Shown here in pieces: positions 24,914 through 37,471 of a stretch of 64,000 nucleotides of DNA. Origin of the DNA: Pyrrhoderma lamaoense (taxonomy: Eukaryota; Basidiomycota; Agaricomycetes; Hymenochaetales; Hymenochaetaceae); contig NBAZ01000001.1 of NCBI GenBank assembly GCA_002794735.1, forward strand, positions 62,001 through 126,000, read 5' to 3'. A model generated the notes under the pieces. It did no database searches, was not told the DNA's origin, and was given only the letters and a program-made list of their open reading frames with translations. The position numbers and the translations under genes were made by a program. How positions within the stretch are numbered: position 1 is the first letter of the stretch; every line of letters begins with the position of its first letter.

Positions 24914-27026
24914 ATGCCTACTTGGGTGAACCTGGTATACTCTATCAAAGACCTCCGGGACTCGTTTAGGCGTCAGCCAACCTCTTTTGAGAAGAAGAAA
25001 AACTATGAATACCGACGAATTGTCGGCAGGGGTACTTTTGGTAAAGTAATGGTACGTGCCATCATATATACCGCTGGAAAGTGTAGTGTGGTACTAATCA
25101 TGACATACCTTTCTTGTGATCTATACCAATTAGCATGCAACATGGTATGATCCATCTTGCACAAACCACAGCTCCTTAAGTCTACCAGGAAAGCGCGGGG
25201 CGCAATCCACCTCAAAGAGAGATGTCGCTCTCAAGATAATCAAGAAATCAACGCTCAAGAAGCTCGAAAAAGATATTGTGATGTTCGAGGTTAACATTTT
25301 ACGACGTCTCAAACATAGGAATGTGGTGAATACATGTACTTTCCCATTGCGAGTGCACTATCTTGGCTGACACACGATACAAAAAAGGTGCATTTCCACG
25401 AATCCTTCGAATCTCGAAGCTGCTATTATCTATCATTTGAATTTGCAGAAGGAGGCGAATTATTTGATCGTTTGATAGAGCGTGGAGGTAAATTCACGGA
25501 AGCCGATGCCAAGCATGCCGTACGGTGAGCTGAGAACAAGCCATTTCTAAATTAACGCTTAGCATTAATTTTTTTCTAACTTTAGCTCCATCTTGGATGG
25601 CGTTCAATACCTACATGCAAATGGAATAGTGCATCATGATCTGAAGTAAGTAAGCCAACCATCACTTCTTTTTCTTGTCATTGTCTTGTCCTGTATTTTC
25701 GCGCACTTTTATGAAACGATAGTTCTTGTTCCGGTTTTGACCTACCCATTCTTCCATTGTTTTTCTTGAATTTAGACCCGAAAACATACTCTTGCGGTCA
25801 AAAGCTCCTGATGCGGATATTGTAATTGCGGATTTTGGCGCGTAAGTAGAATTTGCTATAGACTTAGAAACTTCGGTGGCTTGATTTAACGCATTTCTGA
25901 TACCGACCGCATATATGCGCCCTTTTCAGAGCTCGACACGTCCCAAGTTCTGATCATCTCCTGTTTTGCGATACGGGAACGTATGATTATTCGCCTCCCG
26001 AGATCTTTACCCGAGAAGGCCACGGACCCAAATTAGATATCTGGGCGGTCGGGTAAGCCGTACTTCGTTTATCGTTCTTCTTAGAAGTCGAAGCCCTTGT
26101 TTACCACGTTTCGTGGATAGTGTTATCACACATGCTATCTTATCTGGCATGATGCCCTTCCCTAACGATACCTTACCCATCCTTACTCGTGCTGTGCTAC
26201 GAGCAGAACTTGCATTCGAGGGGCGATATTGGCAGAATGTTTCACAGACTGCAAAAGATTTTGTTTCCTACTTACTCACTGCGGATCAGAAAGACAGACC
26301 ATCCGCTGATGATGCTCTCGCTCATGTGTGGCTCAGTCCTCCCCAAGCAACATCTTCTCAACGAGGGCAACTCAGAAAGAGTGTGTCGCAGGCAGCGTTA
26401 CAGGTTCCTGGCGTATCTTGTGCAATGAAGAGTGCTGCAGACCTTCCAGGTTTACGTGAGAACTACAGCTCGGTTGCTCGTGCAAGATGGCGTATCGCAA
26501 TTGGAAGTGCTATCGCTCTCAATCGATTACGAGAAGGCGGATCGATGTATCGTTCACGGCAGAGCTTACATCACTCTCGATCTACTCTATCCCTATACCC
26601 GTCACAGTCACAACTGAACTTAAAAAGCAGTGCCTGTTCTACAACTGGTCATGTTCAGAATGGGATGATGATGAACCGAATTTCGAGGTTTCTGAAGACA
26701 ACATACGTGAATTGGAACGATTGGTCGCAACGGGTATTCTTAACAGACCTGAAAATCGTAGTCCTCAACCGAAGGGATCTGTACGCAGTCGGACACGTAA
26801 GAATACGAGAAACGGGTCGGTTTCTGGTGAATCGGTTTTCTCGAGCTTTGGAGGTTCCGTATCCGAGTTGTCCCGTGCTACGCATTCAACTGGGGCAACG
26901 ACACCTTGTAGTAAGCTTGAAATGGATGATTTCGATAGTGAAGAGATACTTGGATGGAGGACGTCATTAATAGGAGATGTCGAGAAAACATTCGGAAAGT
27001 CAAAGAGAAGCATGAAGAATGCTTAG
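24914..27026 (+). CDS. CaMK-like protein kinase paralogue with HHD catalytic loop
   Basis: Seven exons: 24914-25051, 25134-25325, 25388-25524, 25586-25645, 25776-25841, 25930-26052 and 26121-27026. With one base missing around 26,624 they give 540 residues. It parallels the neighbouring CaMK exon by exon: intron positions and phases match in the kinase domain. Motifs are [42 protein letters not shown] (HRD in the paralogue), DFGAARHV, SPPE for APE, LDIWAVG and [15 protein letters not shown] and RARWRIAIG correspond to the autoinhibitory/calmodulin segment. Lysine, catalytic Asp and DFG are kept, so it may be active but regulated without the usual arginine contact to the activation loop. The tail is acidic. 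It is probably a diverged duplicate of the 21.3-23.4 kb gene. Confidence 0.85.
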
Positions 27027-27307
27027 TGGACGTTATGCTATCAGACGCCTTCTAGGGTTTACGCTTTTTCTTCTTGCATGGACAGCCATTATTGTAGCAA
27101 CATCTCTATCTTAATTAATGTGTATAACATCTACCTATAGCGTCATACCCCTCTTATAATTGTCATCTGTATCAATAAATGCATAGTCTGTGTCATAGGA
27201 AAACCGTCTAGATCATCCCACCTTTCAACATATCATCGCTCAGCTTTCAAAAACCATTTTCGCTATCACTATCTCCAAATTGGTAATAATGAACATCTGA
27301 ACATATT
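27027..27307. other. Spacer before the inverted-repeat arm
   Basis: Non-coding 3' flank of the CaMK-like gene. It ends where similarity to the right-hand arm begins. Confidence 0.5.
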
Positions 27308-27464
27308 CTAGCTCTAACAGTACTGTTCTAAAGCTTGCATATCCTCAATCGAAATAACAGATCTAACTTGATGTTCGGTAGAGTCTCCTAATGCTGTCAT
27401 CTTTTGCATAGTATTTTCATAAGTATTCTAACAACATCTCAGCATCGAGCACTCACCTCTATAC

Positions 27465-29240
27465 TCTCTACACCCAGAACAGACTGGAATTGCATCGAAG
27501 AAATGCGCTCCCTCTCTTCTGACCTGGAGAAGTATGCCTCTTTCAAGTTTAGGTACATGTTTGGCGCAACAATGCCAGATACCGCGACTGCAAATAACAG
27601 ATGGGTGCTCGCCATTGTTTTTAACTACAAAAGTGTCAGGCTACACAACTGCCACCCATCAAGTGAAAAGCTGCTGACAACGTCACGGTGCAACCATAGA
27701 AAAATCCAGAAAGGTAAGATATAAGCATACTACCGAGAAGAAATGAGTTAGTCCTTAATTGTACTAATCTTCGAGCTAAGAAACTTCTATACGCTATGAA
27801 GTATATCATATTATCTCTGATGACGATATCGTATACTGTTTGAGGAGCTTCACGTTGTGCTGCCTCCTCACTACGCTCTCGTTTTCTTTCACAGTACTTG
27901 TAGAGTACCAGAAAGAAATTAACTAGATCACCGACAAAGTACGGCACCCAGAAAAAGGGGGAGTAGCTGTTTCTTGTAGACCATCCTGACACAGTAATAT
28001 CAAAATATCGACGTAAATACTGTCTGTCAGGGTCATAAATCGCTCTGAACTCTTTTAACATGGTTCAAAGTCGGGAGTAAGCATATATATAAATATCAAA
28101 AGAGTAGTCTCACTGTATACAAATATACTCTTATAAATGAAAAGTATAATCATGGAGATATCCACTATGAGGAATGTTGATAGAATACGTCTACTCCTGT
28201 GGTACAGGACGTAAGTTCGTATCTGAATTGAAACTTTCTCCGTGTAGTTTTCAGCCTCTTGTTCTAGCCAATACTGTACATAGAATGATCTACTCACCAG
28301 CTGCACAAAGCATGATAGTAGCTACGGCGTAATGCAAACTCTCAAACGGAAATGAACTATCTAATAAAAACCCCATATATCGTGATGTTTTGAGCTTGGA
28401 GCAAGGGTATAAATGCTTACTTGCACTGTTTGTCACGGTAAAGAATAAGTTAATTGTTCCGAATATGAATTAAGAAACATGAAAAACATTACGCCGAATA
28501 AACAGTGAGTGTCCCTGGGGTTATTCCTTTGAAGAAATCTTGATAATCTAGCTTGGTGCATGGTCTCCGTAAGAAACACTGAGGAAAGTGCATTTTTGCC
28601 ATATAAAAACCAGCTAGATGAATAATGAGTATTGATTAAGGTATATACTATGCAAAAAGTGCTTACGGATGTATGTTCCATAACTGTTAACGTATTCAAT
28701 GTTTTGCATGGATTAAATTGGGTTAGTATACATACAGTATTATCAAAGCGGATCCATATCTTCCCTGAACGGAGAATTAGAGATAACTTTGGAATAGATG
28801 CATGGATTATGATAACCAACAATGATGAAGAACAAAGTTCCTTTTTTAGTTTTCTTTGACTGGAGATTGAGCTCTTAAGTAGTTTCCTTTCTATCGATAT
28901 ACCACCATACCCATATATATTTCATCTGACTCTGAGTCATGAATTGTTTACTATTTTATAGACGGTTGACTCCACTTACTTCTTCCGGTAAACGAAGGAC
29001 TGGAGTTATTATAATAATGGAGATTAGTTGCTTGTAAGCATAAATTTAACCAAGCTCGAGCTCACGATAATTATAGAAGAACATCGTTAAAATCGTCACT
29101 TGAGAAGGAATGATTACCGTGTCAGATTCAAGTTGACTGTTACACCAGTACTTACCTCTTAAGTAATTTACTAGAATAGAAAGTCTTGCCTCCAGGGGAT
29201 TTGTCATAATAGGCTGCAAGAATGGGACTTGAGTATCCAT
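27465..29240 (-). pseudogene. DUF6533-type membrane protein gene, 3'-truncated copy
   Basis: This matches the plus-strand gene at 56.3-58.3 kb. It starts MDTQVPFLQPIM at 29,240 and has the same donor after NYLR. The spliced continuation VTILTMFFYNYRELEL resembles the first helix of DUF6533 proteins. Further exons hold IQIRTYVLYHRSRRI, hydrophobic spans around 28,100-28,250, FFWVPYFVGDLVNFFLVLYK, VIRDNMIYFIAYR and the conserved NMYLNLKEAY. The repeat ends at 27,308, before the position of the last exon of the other copy, so the C-terminal exon is absent. I infer a truncated, probably non-functional copy; loss of a short tail might be tolerated. Confidence 0.65.
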
Positions 29241-30389
29241 CGAGGCCGTAGCTCTGGAATTTCGTAGTATACACGTGGTGGTATGTATTGGGGTCGGAAG
29301 CTGGAAAGGGGAGGAGGGGGTGGGGGTGGGGGGTATATATAATATATATGCCACTAGTTGATATATACTTCTGAGTAATAGAGTATACTTAAGAATGTTG
29401 GGATCAAGCGCTAGTAACACGACAGTAAAATACCTGGCAACTTGTGATGGATATTGCCAGGTTGTTTTAAGAACAAACAAAAGTAGCAATGAGATGTAAA
29501 GCTCCGATCAGCTAGGTTCGGGCCCCAAAAGCGAGGTAGTATAATGACAGGATTAAGAGACTGATACTCATACTTTAAGCCCCAATCAACGCTAGTTAGA
29601 CCCCGAACCAGGACACCCTTCTTTTATGAGAAAAGGACTCGATTGTTACATTGTATCTAGATATCCTTCAACATGAGATCCCCAAATGTCTATCAGAGGC
29701 CCTGTTTGACGAAGGCATGGAGATTGATATATGATGCAATAAGAGTTAGATACCTTCACGCCATTGAACGACGATAGCACAGATGATTTGAGCTCTGAGC
29801 GCATTATATCACATCAAAAGGTGAGGTCAATATCACCTAGACAACCATAATCCAATACTCTCTTTGGATTGCTTAATCAGACTCTTGTTACCTTGGATCC
29901 ACAAGCGACCTTGGTGTACAAATGACCTACATACCTTCCTATGCATCATCTATAGTAAGCTCGCTCAGTTACTGGCTATTAATTCCAACGTATTTGAAGA
30001 GCCATTGCCCGAAATTCTGCAAAAAACCGCGGGTCAAGTGTAGTTGTTTATAGCGATGATTCCATCATGTGCTTCCACGCACATGTACATGTTAATGAGT
30101 TTCCTTACACAGCCTAAGTAGGCATAAAAAATATGATGTATCCTACTGGAATTCAAGTGTAGCTATGTAACGGAAATATGCTTCCGTCCAATATCCACTA
30201 ATATTCACTATGATATAACATCGCGGTAAATTACTCTCAAGTAAGTAGATCTAGAATACTATTATAATGCTTCGGAGATGCTATAAAACGCAATCCATCA
30301 AACTATTACCTTGACAACTAATTAACCAGTCAATATATCGGACAACAGTGTTGATAATCTAAATTTATTATATGTGTCATGTAAAGATC

Positions 30390-33150
30390 TTGTCGAGAAT
30401 TTTGAGAAGGGATGGTGGACCTAGAAGCCCGAAACCTCGGATAGCATATCTTCTCCTATGTGTGCACTTACTAAAGAGAATAGCCTGAGATTTGCTCGTA
30501 AAGACCGGAATTTTTCACATAAATACTGATAACCTACTGCGTATCCTGTACGCTGTTATTACGCAAACACAATCTCCCCCTATATCAATTCCTGAGCGTA
30601 TGGATTAAAGTACAAAGTACAACAAAGGTTACGTGGTATACTGAGACTACAACATACTTCATAAAGCGAAAAATCCTTCAACAATCTCTAAGACTAACTT
30701 GATAATCATCCTCATAGCTATTGTTACGGTCTCACACTTGACTGCAGGTCAAAAAAACAGCGAAATGAATAAGATTCGAATTGCTAGCGAACATCTATCT
30801 CAAAAGCCTCGAACTTGGGGATTGCAATTACTATTTCCATTAAAGCTCTAAGTTATTCATGAACTCAGGTTCGCACATGCACCGCCAATCTGACTCTTTA
30901 CAAAAGCAAGAGAGAAAATTTCTCATTTCATGCATCCGGACCACTGAACAAAGACCCCTTTAACACAGAAAGAGGTTCGAGAATCGAACTTTAAATTTTA
31001 TCAAGGGGTACAAGTTAGGGGTAGTATAAGAAGAAGAGGAACATGAGAGATAGCCCAAGGGTATTTGAGTTCACGTTACACATTTGCCTCCTAATCTATG
31101 CGAACTATCAGCTTCTCCAGTGCAACGCATGTTCTGATGGCATCTCTTAGTCGGCTAGTAATGAGTCGTACAATGCCCGTAAAGCCCGGAAGCGCGCGAA
31201 ACTCGACGCGTCACTTTTTGGTACTTCCTCAATAGTATGGCTTCTAATTCCCACGGTATTCCAACAAGAAGTAGGAAGCCGGAGACAGTCTGTTGCAATT
31301 AGCAAAGAAGCTTCTCTCTCTTTTTTTTTACTTGAAGGGGTCATTTAGTAACAAAATATGTAAATTCATTATAAGAACAAAACACGAAAGGATCTACAAA
31401 GTAAAAAAGTGTATATCAAGTATGATGTATTGATGCATTGGTGACTAACCAATGCCTTATGATAATCGTAAATAGTATGTTTGAACAACGATACTTCGAT
31501 GATTCATCAATTAAAACTTAAAAACTCCAGCGCATTCCCAAAGACACACACATACAAGAGAAAGCGTGGGTGAGGTTTTAGTAAGTAATAAGTAGTAAAA
31601 AAACACATCGAAAATTGAGATCCCATAATATAAAGAAAAACGTCTTTCTTCACATGGTTACCCTTGCTACCAAAAACATAGATCAATTGTTGTTGCTTTG
31701 CTATTGTCATCGAAGGACAGACATCGACCCAGGCTAGAACAACAAAGCCTATCCCTACGACAGGTCGCAACTATCCACTCTGTCCCTTCCGGTTCTCTGA
31801 GTAAAGCTCCACTTCAACTGATTGTTCCTAGAATGTTTTGGTTGAAAATCGAAGCACCATATAGTAGTCCATCACAAGAGAAGGACTAGAACAATCTAAA
31901 GTATCCACTCTCATGCAAGTTTATGAATGTTTAGCAGCTTTAACTCCGAGGGGCACTTTCCAGTGACGTTCCACATCCACATCCAAAGGTTTTTAGGCCT
32001 GTTTTTTGGAATATGTAAAGAAATATAGCGAAGACCAGAAAAATCGGCATAATTGCTTTAAGTTTGGGACTTACTTTGAACACTGATCTGAGGACCAATA
32101 CGCAGTAAATTATCACTCCAATCACCCCGAAAGGTACACACACAAAAAATAAGAACTTATATCAAGTTTCGTAGCTAGTAGAGGAAATAGCTTTCTTCTC
32201 GTGGCTATCTTGCTATTAAACACACAATATCGTTTCTATTGTTGCCGTCGCCGAGGGATAGACATTGGTTAAGAAGCCCGATCCCTTCAGAAGACGTCGC
32301 CTGCAACTGATTTCTGATTTCTTCTTTTCTTTCGTTTGGCACTTAATCAGCCCCCCAGTTACGTCATGTTCCAAAAAATAACCCAATCGAAAACCAAAAA
32401 AAGAGTTGAAAAACGAGGCGAACGTTCTGGTGTAACATTAACAGCCTCACTGAATGGGTCACTGATCTTGATAGATTGCGCCTTTGTATTGAACTTGTCG
32501 AGGAACTTGTCATAGATATTTTCGTGAACGGATATAGTAAACAGCACAGTATGATTGGCCGTAGATTTCGGCTGAAGAGTAAAAATATCAGAAGATCATC
32601 ATTTATGACATGGGATAGGAAATTTGATGTACTGACAAGACACCATGTGAAACCTGGTAGATGGACTAGTCAATGTCGGCGTCATCGAAGATGATATTAG
32701 GGCTCTCTCCTCTAAGCTCGAGGGTGACTGGGTGACTTTCTTCAAGTTGGTCGGAGATTAAGTGACGGCATTCCCCGTAATTGCGTTATTTATTGAGTTC
32801 TATGGTGCAAGTAATCTATGTACAAAGTTTATGGTACGGGCCGAAGCGCTTTATTTAATGCACCACAGAAAGTATCAACATATTGCTTCAACTCAGTAAT
32901 CAAGTTCCTTGGATTTATCCTGACTTCTCAAGAACGTAGGTAGAGTAATCTACATAAGCCTGTACCTGTGCTTCGATGCTTCTCCGAAGCGGCCCTGGCA
33001 AGATTTATACGTAACCTTCCCTTTTGAGTCTGTATTACCCATTGAACTACTTGACAAATGCTAGAGTAGATTATTGCTACAGAAGAGTGTATATGTCTGC
33101 ATAAATCTTGGATTAAATTTCGTGGTAAAACGAGTCTACACTCTGGTACA
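30390..33150. other. Insertion of about 2.5 kb in the left arm
   Basis: Copies A and B of the repeated module have only about 225 bp here (for B, 54,990-55,215), so this DNA was added to copy C or lost from the others. Apart from an aldehyde dehydrogenase fragment it holds A/T-rich sequence without recognisable genes. I could not identify terminal repeats or target duplications. Limits are uncertain by perhaps 100 bp. Confidence 0.6.
32440..32765 (-). pseudogene. Aldehyde dehydrogenase gene fragment
   Basis: On the minus strand this matches the ALDH gene at about 37,965-38,270. It includes the end of exon 3 (the region of [10 protein letters not shown]), the intron between exons 3 and 4, and the start of exon 4 (VHENIYDKFLDKF against [13 protein letters not shown] in the parent). 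The active-site GQACCAGTR region is degraded. Because intron sequence is retained, it arose by DNA duplication and not by retrotransposition. It has frameshifts and stops and cannot encode an enzyme. Confidence 0.8.
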
Positions 33151-34710
33151 TTGAGTGTCGTTTCTGTTAGAGTACTCTTTTTTTTTCCTTAATTTACACT
33201 ATAATTATCAAATTGGTAAAATGAAGACGGTCATCTTTGGCAATTTATGATTTATGAGTATTCTTTTTTACCAGAGTTAATTATACATACAATCATACGT
33301 TGACATTTTCTCAACGCTCAAAAGACATACGAGTCTACTGCTGGTGATAACGCGAGTCCCCTCGGCAGAATTTGGCCAGGTAGGCTGAAGATACTCTGGC
33401 TAACTCAATTATCTAATGACAGAATCCAGTGTTAAATAATCTTCTATCTCACCCCTTACAAGCGACCACAGTATATCCCATGACAAGTTCACGGGTCTCA
33501 CGTATGTTCGTATCGACCAATTCGACTAATGTTGGTGATTCAATAGAAAGCTATTTATAAACGAGTTGCAGTCGGTCGATCAAGTTGTGCGTGTGATATG
33601 AGAAAGTAAGGAACGTACTTCGTGGATCCTGTATGCAAAGAGGTCCTCGGGTTTATTAGGAATCGAAATCCGGCTCGCTTTCCATTTGAGATGGACAAAC
33701 AAGGAATTTGAATTAGGGAGCTTGACTAGCTCTTCTCCCTTTAGCTCCTAGACGGAAGTTAATGTATAGCTGTTCAGGACCGTTATCATAATTTGGATTT
33801 GACGTGATCACGGACCTTAGGTCTTCCCTGTGAGCCTTCTCTATCGGTATCAGCTTCCCCTTCCATTTCTTTGTTTTTTCTCTATCAGCACATCCGTTTA
33901 AAAGCGCGTCATCACCAGAACAGTTTGTCAACACATACCAGACCATCAATGATTCGTAGCAAAGGTATGTCTATGGGCATTTGGTTTGGATTCTCGGAAG
34001 AGAAGTAGTAAAATGGGCGACTGAGTAAATTCTGATAATCGGAATCTTCCTCATCAATAGTGAACTCCTACTTTTCCTGAGATCTCTAATCAGATGCTAC
34101 ATCCATATATTATAGTAGTAAGTGACTCACATTGCGTCCGAGTTTTATCGTATATGTACTTTTGACGTTAGTTAGTGGCCGTACTCAGCACTGGAAAGGC
34201 AATATAGCCTACCGCTGAGGATAGTATATAATTAATTGGTTAAAAAATGAAGACCGGCGGAGCGAAACATACGTCTGGTAATTTACACGTCCAACCTTTC
34301 TTCATACACCTATCACATTCTTTATTGCTTATCATCCTCTTACACTTTACTCATACAAGAGTGAGTAATACTATTCAGAGAATTTCAAACAAAAAAGAGA
34401 TTCTATAGCAAACCTTGAGTTTTGCTGAGTAGCACTCTCTGCGTTGGTTACAGCTACTGGAACGTTTGATTTCCTTGGGATCCACCGAGATCATCCTTCC
34501 GAGAGATAGCAGGTAAAGAGGTGAGGGAAGAAAGAGGGGATTTCTCACTTATAGGTCGAGGGTAGAGCTCAATCTTGAACCTCATTATATATATATATAT
34601 GAAGTAGCCATTATAAAAGATGAACGGCGTGAATCGTATTATTATTGATTATAGCCGAGGTAGTATTATATCGAGTACGTCGAGCTGTGTGCATTTTCAT
34701 GAAGTTTGGT

Positions 34711-35714
34711 ATATAGTGTTACTAAGTGTATCTCTTATGGGCATATAAAGTCATGCTCGGTAAATTAGCCGTCCCGAAAAGGAAAAGGAACTGAAACTTA
34801 AGGCCAGTCTTTAGTACTAGTAGTAGTAGTGGAACTAGCCTGCCAAGACTGTCAAAGTTGACGGTCCAAATACATTCATCACCATAAGTCGTCTGCACCT
34901 CCACTTTCACTGCACACTACCAACTCAACTTCATTCTACTGTAGCCAGCAAGAAGATTGTATTAATAGCTACTAGATAAGTAAGTTTTTCTCTATATCAC
35001 ATCTCCGAGAAATGATATCACATAGCCACATCAGATTTATTCAATGAACTCATTGTTTTTGAATGTAGGACTTCCATAATTGGAACGTCCACATATAACG
35101 TTTGTACTCGCGCATGTTTTTTTCTTCTTTTTTTTTAATGTATATCCCTGAAGCAGGAACTAAATTTCAAGATCACAGTCACCGGCTAGAGCTACTGCGC
35201 CTTGAACGCTTTGTTTTAGGCCACATACACATACCACATACACCTTGTTTTTTTGTATATGCATATATTAGCTCCGGGCTCCTTATAGGCATTTCATAGC
35301 TTAAGTCGCAGAATTTTCGATAAGAGGAGATAGGTGATATGCTTCCGAAGAAATATACTGGTTAAGAAGAGAAGTACTCCAGGTCCGATTCTAGGCTAGA
35401 CTATTTCTTTAAATAAAATTCAGAGTCATGCCGTTGCTTTTTCGATGCTCTCGTTTTCGCCTTATGATTCTTACAGACATCTTACCTGCCACCTATCGGT
35501 CATTTGCTCAAAGCTGCAACCCTTGTTTTACATCTACCATAAAGGAGTTCATAACTTCAACCCCAGCTTGACCCTGTGAGATACCCAGCTAGTAACGTCA
35601 TTTTTTGTCATTACGAGAATGAGTTAGGAGGTGGCCCTGAAAGCGGTTGCAAGCCTAGTCTCGTGAGAAGTATTGTAGCTCAGTATATCATACAAACTGA
35701 TTGTGCTTTGATCC
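34711..35714. other. No gene seen
   Basis: A/T-rich sequence between the left arm and an LTR-like repeat. Short open frames have no recognisable features. Confidence 0.45.
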
Positions 35715-36534
35715 TATGTGTCCGGTGTAAGACCAACTAAGTAGATAGCCGGTCGTAGTGCATTCATAATGTACTTTGTAACTCGCCCGGAAAGTCCATT
35801 ACTACCACTCGGCCATGCGCCTGGTCCATTGCTCTTACTATTTAGCTTCACTTTCTCCTCTTACTCGAGGACAGCGTTTGTTTATATGCCCCCTCGTTTC
35901 TGATAGCTTAAACCCTTCGTCCGTGGCATATAGCCACCTGGACTCCATGCTTTTCTTATTATCTACCCTTTATATATATAAGCCTCCAGACTTGAGGCCG
36001 TAGTGAATCACTCAATTCCCAGGTGAACTCCGAGTTACTCCTCTTAGTCGCCATCTATCTACCCATCCCCCTTCCAACTCCGAAGTATCTCTCTAATAGT
36101 CTCCTGTACTCTTTATCTACTACTCTGCTGCTCTATCAGGCTGCTCGGAGCGCGCTTGTAACGCTCTGACCGTACTGCAAGTCGTCCGGGCGTACAGAAA
36201 TACATACACTTTTTTTTTTAAATCTCAAACTACAGCCTCAGTCGAAGCTCTGTTCTATACATTTCTACAACTTTTACTGGTCTGTGAAGTCTCAGCTCGC
36301 CCCTCGCCTCAAGGTCTCTATCTACATGTATCTCTACGCTCCGGCCAAAGTCGAGTTTACTCGCTCTTTCCACAGCCCTCACAAAAAAAAAAACTTGGAA
36401 ACTTGGAAACTTGGTTAACTGAGCCCCAGAACATCGTGTTTGGTTTAGGGCAGACTCTAAGACCTCAAGGTCCTTTTGCCATTAAATACGACTGTAACGA
36501 CATACAAAAGGTCAAATTCTGATCAAAAGCTTAG
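35715..36534 (+). mobile_element. LTR-like repeat, copy 1
   Basis: About 800 bp that matches, in reverse orientation, the insertion at 54,151-54,888. Shared blocks include TAGCCGGTCGT near the start, a TATA-like TTTATATATATAAG at about 35,970, TCGTCCGG around 36,185 and CTCAGCTCGCCCC around 36,300. An internal TATA box and absence of coding frames fit a solo LTR or similar promoter-bearing element. This copy differs by indels, among them a short AAACTTGG tandem near 36,393-36,415. I did not find clear target-site duplications here. Confidence 0.55.
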
Positions 36535-37471
36535 TTTTCAACCGCCAAAAAGAAACAAAAAAGAAACAAAAAAATTTGCGTAAAGTAACAGTAACAGTTA
36601 GTAGGTTACCGTTACCGTTACCTTCACCTTCGCCTTCGCCTTCGTACGAGTTCAAAAAAACGAGTTATAAATGGTAAATGAGATCGGAACGCTCTCCAGT
36701 CTCCAGTCTCCAGTCTTTCAAACCACGATCTTGGTGGTCCGGTGACCTTCTATTAATATTGTCAGTCAGTCAATCGGTCAATCACTCGGAAACAACAGTT
36801 AGTACTAGTTTAAAAAAACCATCGGGAGACATCCATAATCCGTGATGATGGTATATAATAACTATAACACAAAGAATATAATAATAATAATAAACCAAGC
36901 CTTTTCACCACGTTTTATGCCCCTTTTTCTTTTGCGTTTTTTGCTACTAAACAGTTGAACAAACACAATCACAATCACAATCACAATCACAAACATGATC
37001 AACGCGTATAGGTCAATTCGATTCGCTTAACGTTGATCGTTGATTGTTGATTGTTGATTGCTGATTATCATTGATTGTCACTGATGTTATTGAAGATGAT
37101 GTTGAAGAATTGATATTGCTATATTGATGAAAAACAGTAAACGATGTAGATAGAGAGAGAGAGAGAAGGAAAGAAAAACAAACAAGAAAGAAAGAAAGAA
37201 AGACATATAAGACACATATAAGATTACAACTTTTTCTTTTCACTTTGGCGAACAAAATTTAATGATTTTGCCGATTCCGAATTCCGATTCCAATTCCGAT
37301 TCTCCCTTCCTCCTACCCTTCCTTTCCTTCCTTTTTTATGGTCCCGGCCACGGACACAACAAGTCATGAACCCAAATCATCCAGAACATCCAATCCAACT
37401 GAATAGGGGAAAAAAAACCCATGCAAAACAAACGAACAGATAAAAAATCCATCAAAAAGACAAATTTGCTC
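36535..37471. repeat. Short-tandem-repeat tract downstream of ALDH
   Basis: This holds several imperfect tandem hexamer arrays: GTTACC/CTTCGCC-type repeats at about 36,600-36,650, ACAATC repeats at 36,965-36,995 and TGATTGT repeats at 37,030-37,075. The right part should include the ALDH 3' UTR. No gene is seen. Confidence 0.6.

Larger units (their letters stand above)
29980..34494 (-). pseudogene. Zn(2)Cys(6) transcription-factor gene, copy C, decayed
   Basis: Third member of the factor family. It begins MISVDPKEIKR at 34,494. The zinc-cluster half reads CNQRREC where copies A and B have CNQCREC, so one metal-binding Cys is Arg. A later exon (about 34,160-34,250) contains an in-frame stop where copy A is open. 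Downstream exons around 33,650-33,740 (ELKGEELVKL, ending FAYRIHE at a splice donor) and 33,450-33,520 (VELVDTNIRETRELVMGY) are well kept. About 2.5 kb of foreign sequence interrupts the gene between 30,390 and 33,150. Together these point to a dead copy. The left limit is set by homology and is approximate. Confidence 0.65.
27308..34710 (-). repeat. Left arm of a large diverged inverted repeat
   Basis: Read on the minus strand, this block is collinear with about 52,690-58,218 on the plus strand. Matching landmarks include 34,180-34,560 with 52,830-53,200, 33,450-33,950 with 53,480-53,960, 30,220-30,385 with 55,215-55,390, and 27,308-29,490 with 56,040-58,218. Nucleotide divergence is obvious, so the duplication is not recent. 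Between about 30,390 and 33,150 this arm carries roughly 2.5 kb that the right arm lacks. The similarity ends sharply at 27,308, within the membrane-protein gene of the module. Confidence 0.85.

Noticed and set aside
33713..33949. A frame conserved in three places (also 46,685-46,918 and 53,470-53,703) ending KGRRASQ
   Set aside because: It runs through a splice donor at its start and overlaps the exon read as ELKGEELVKL in another frame, which ends at a conserved donor in all copies. It is probably mostly intron read-through.
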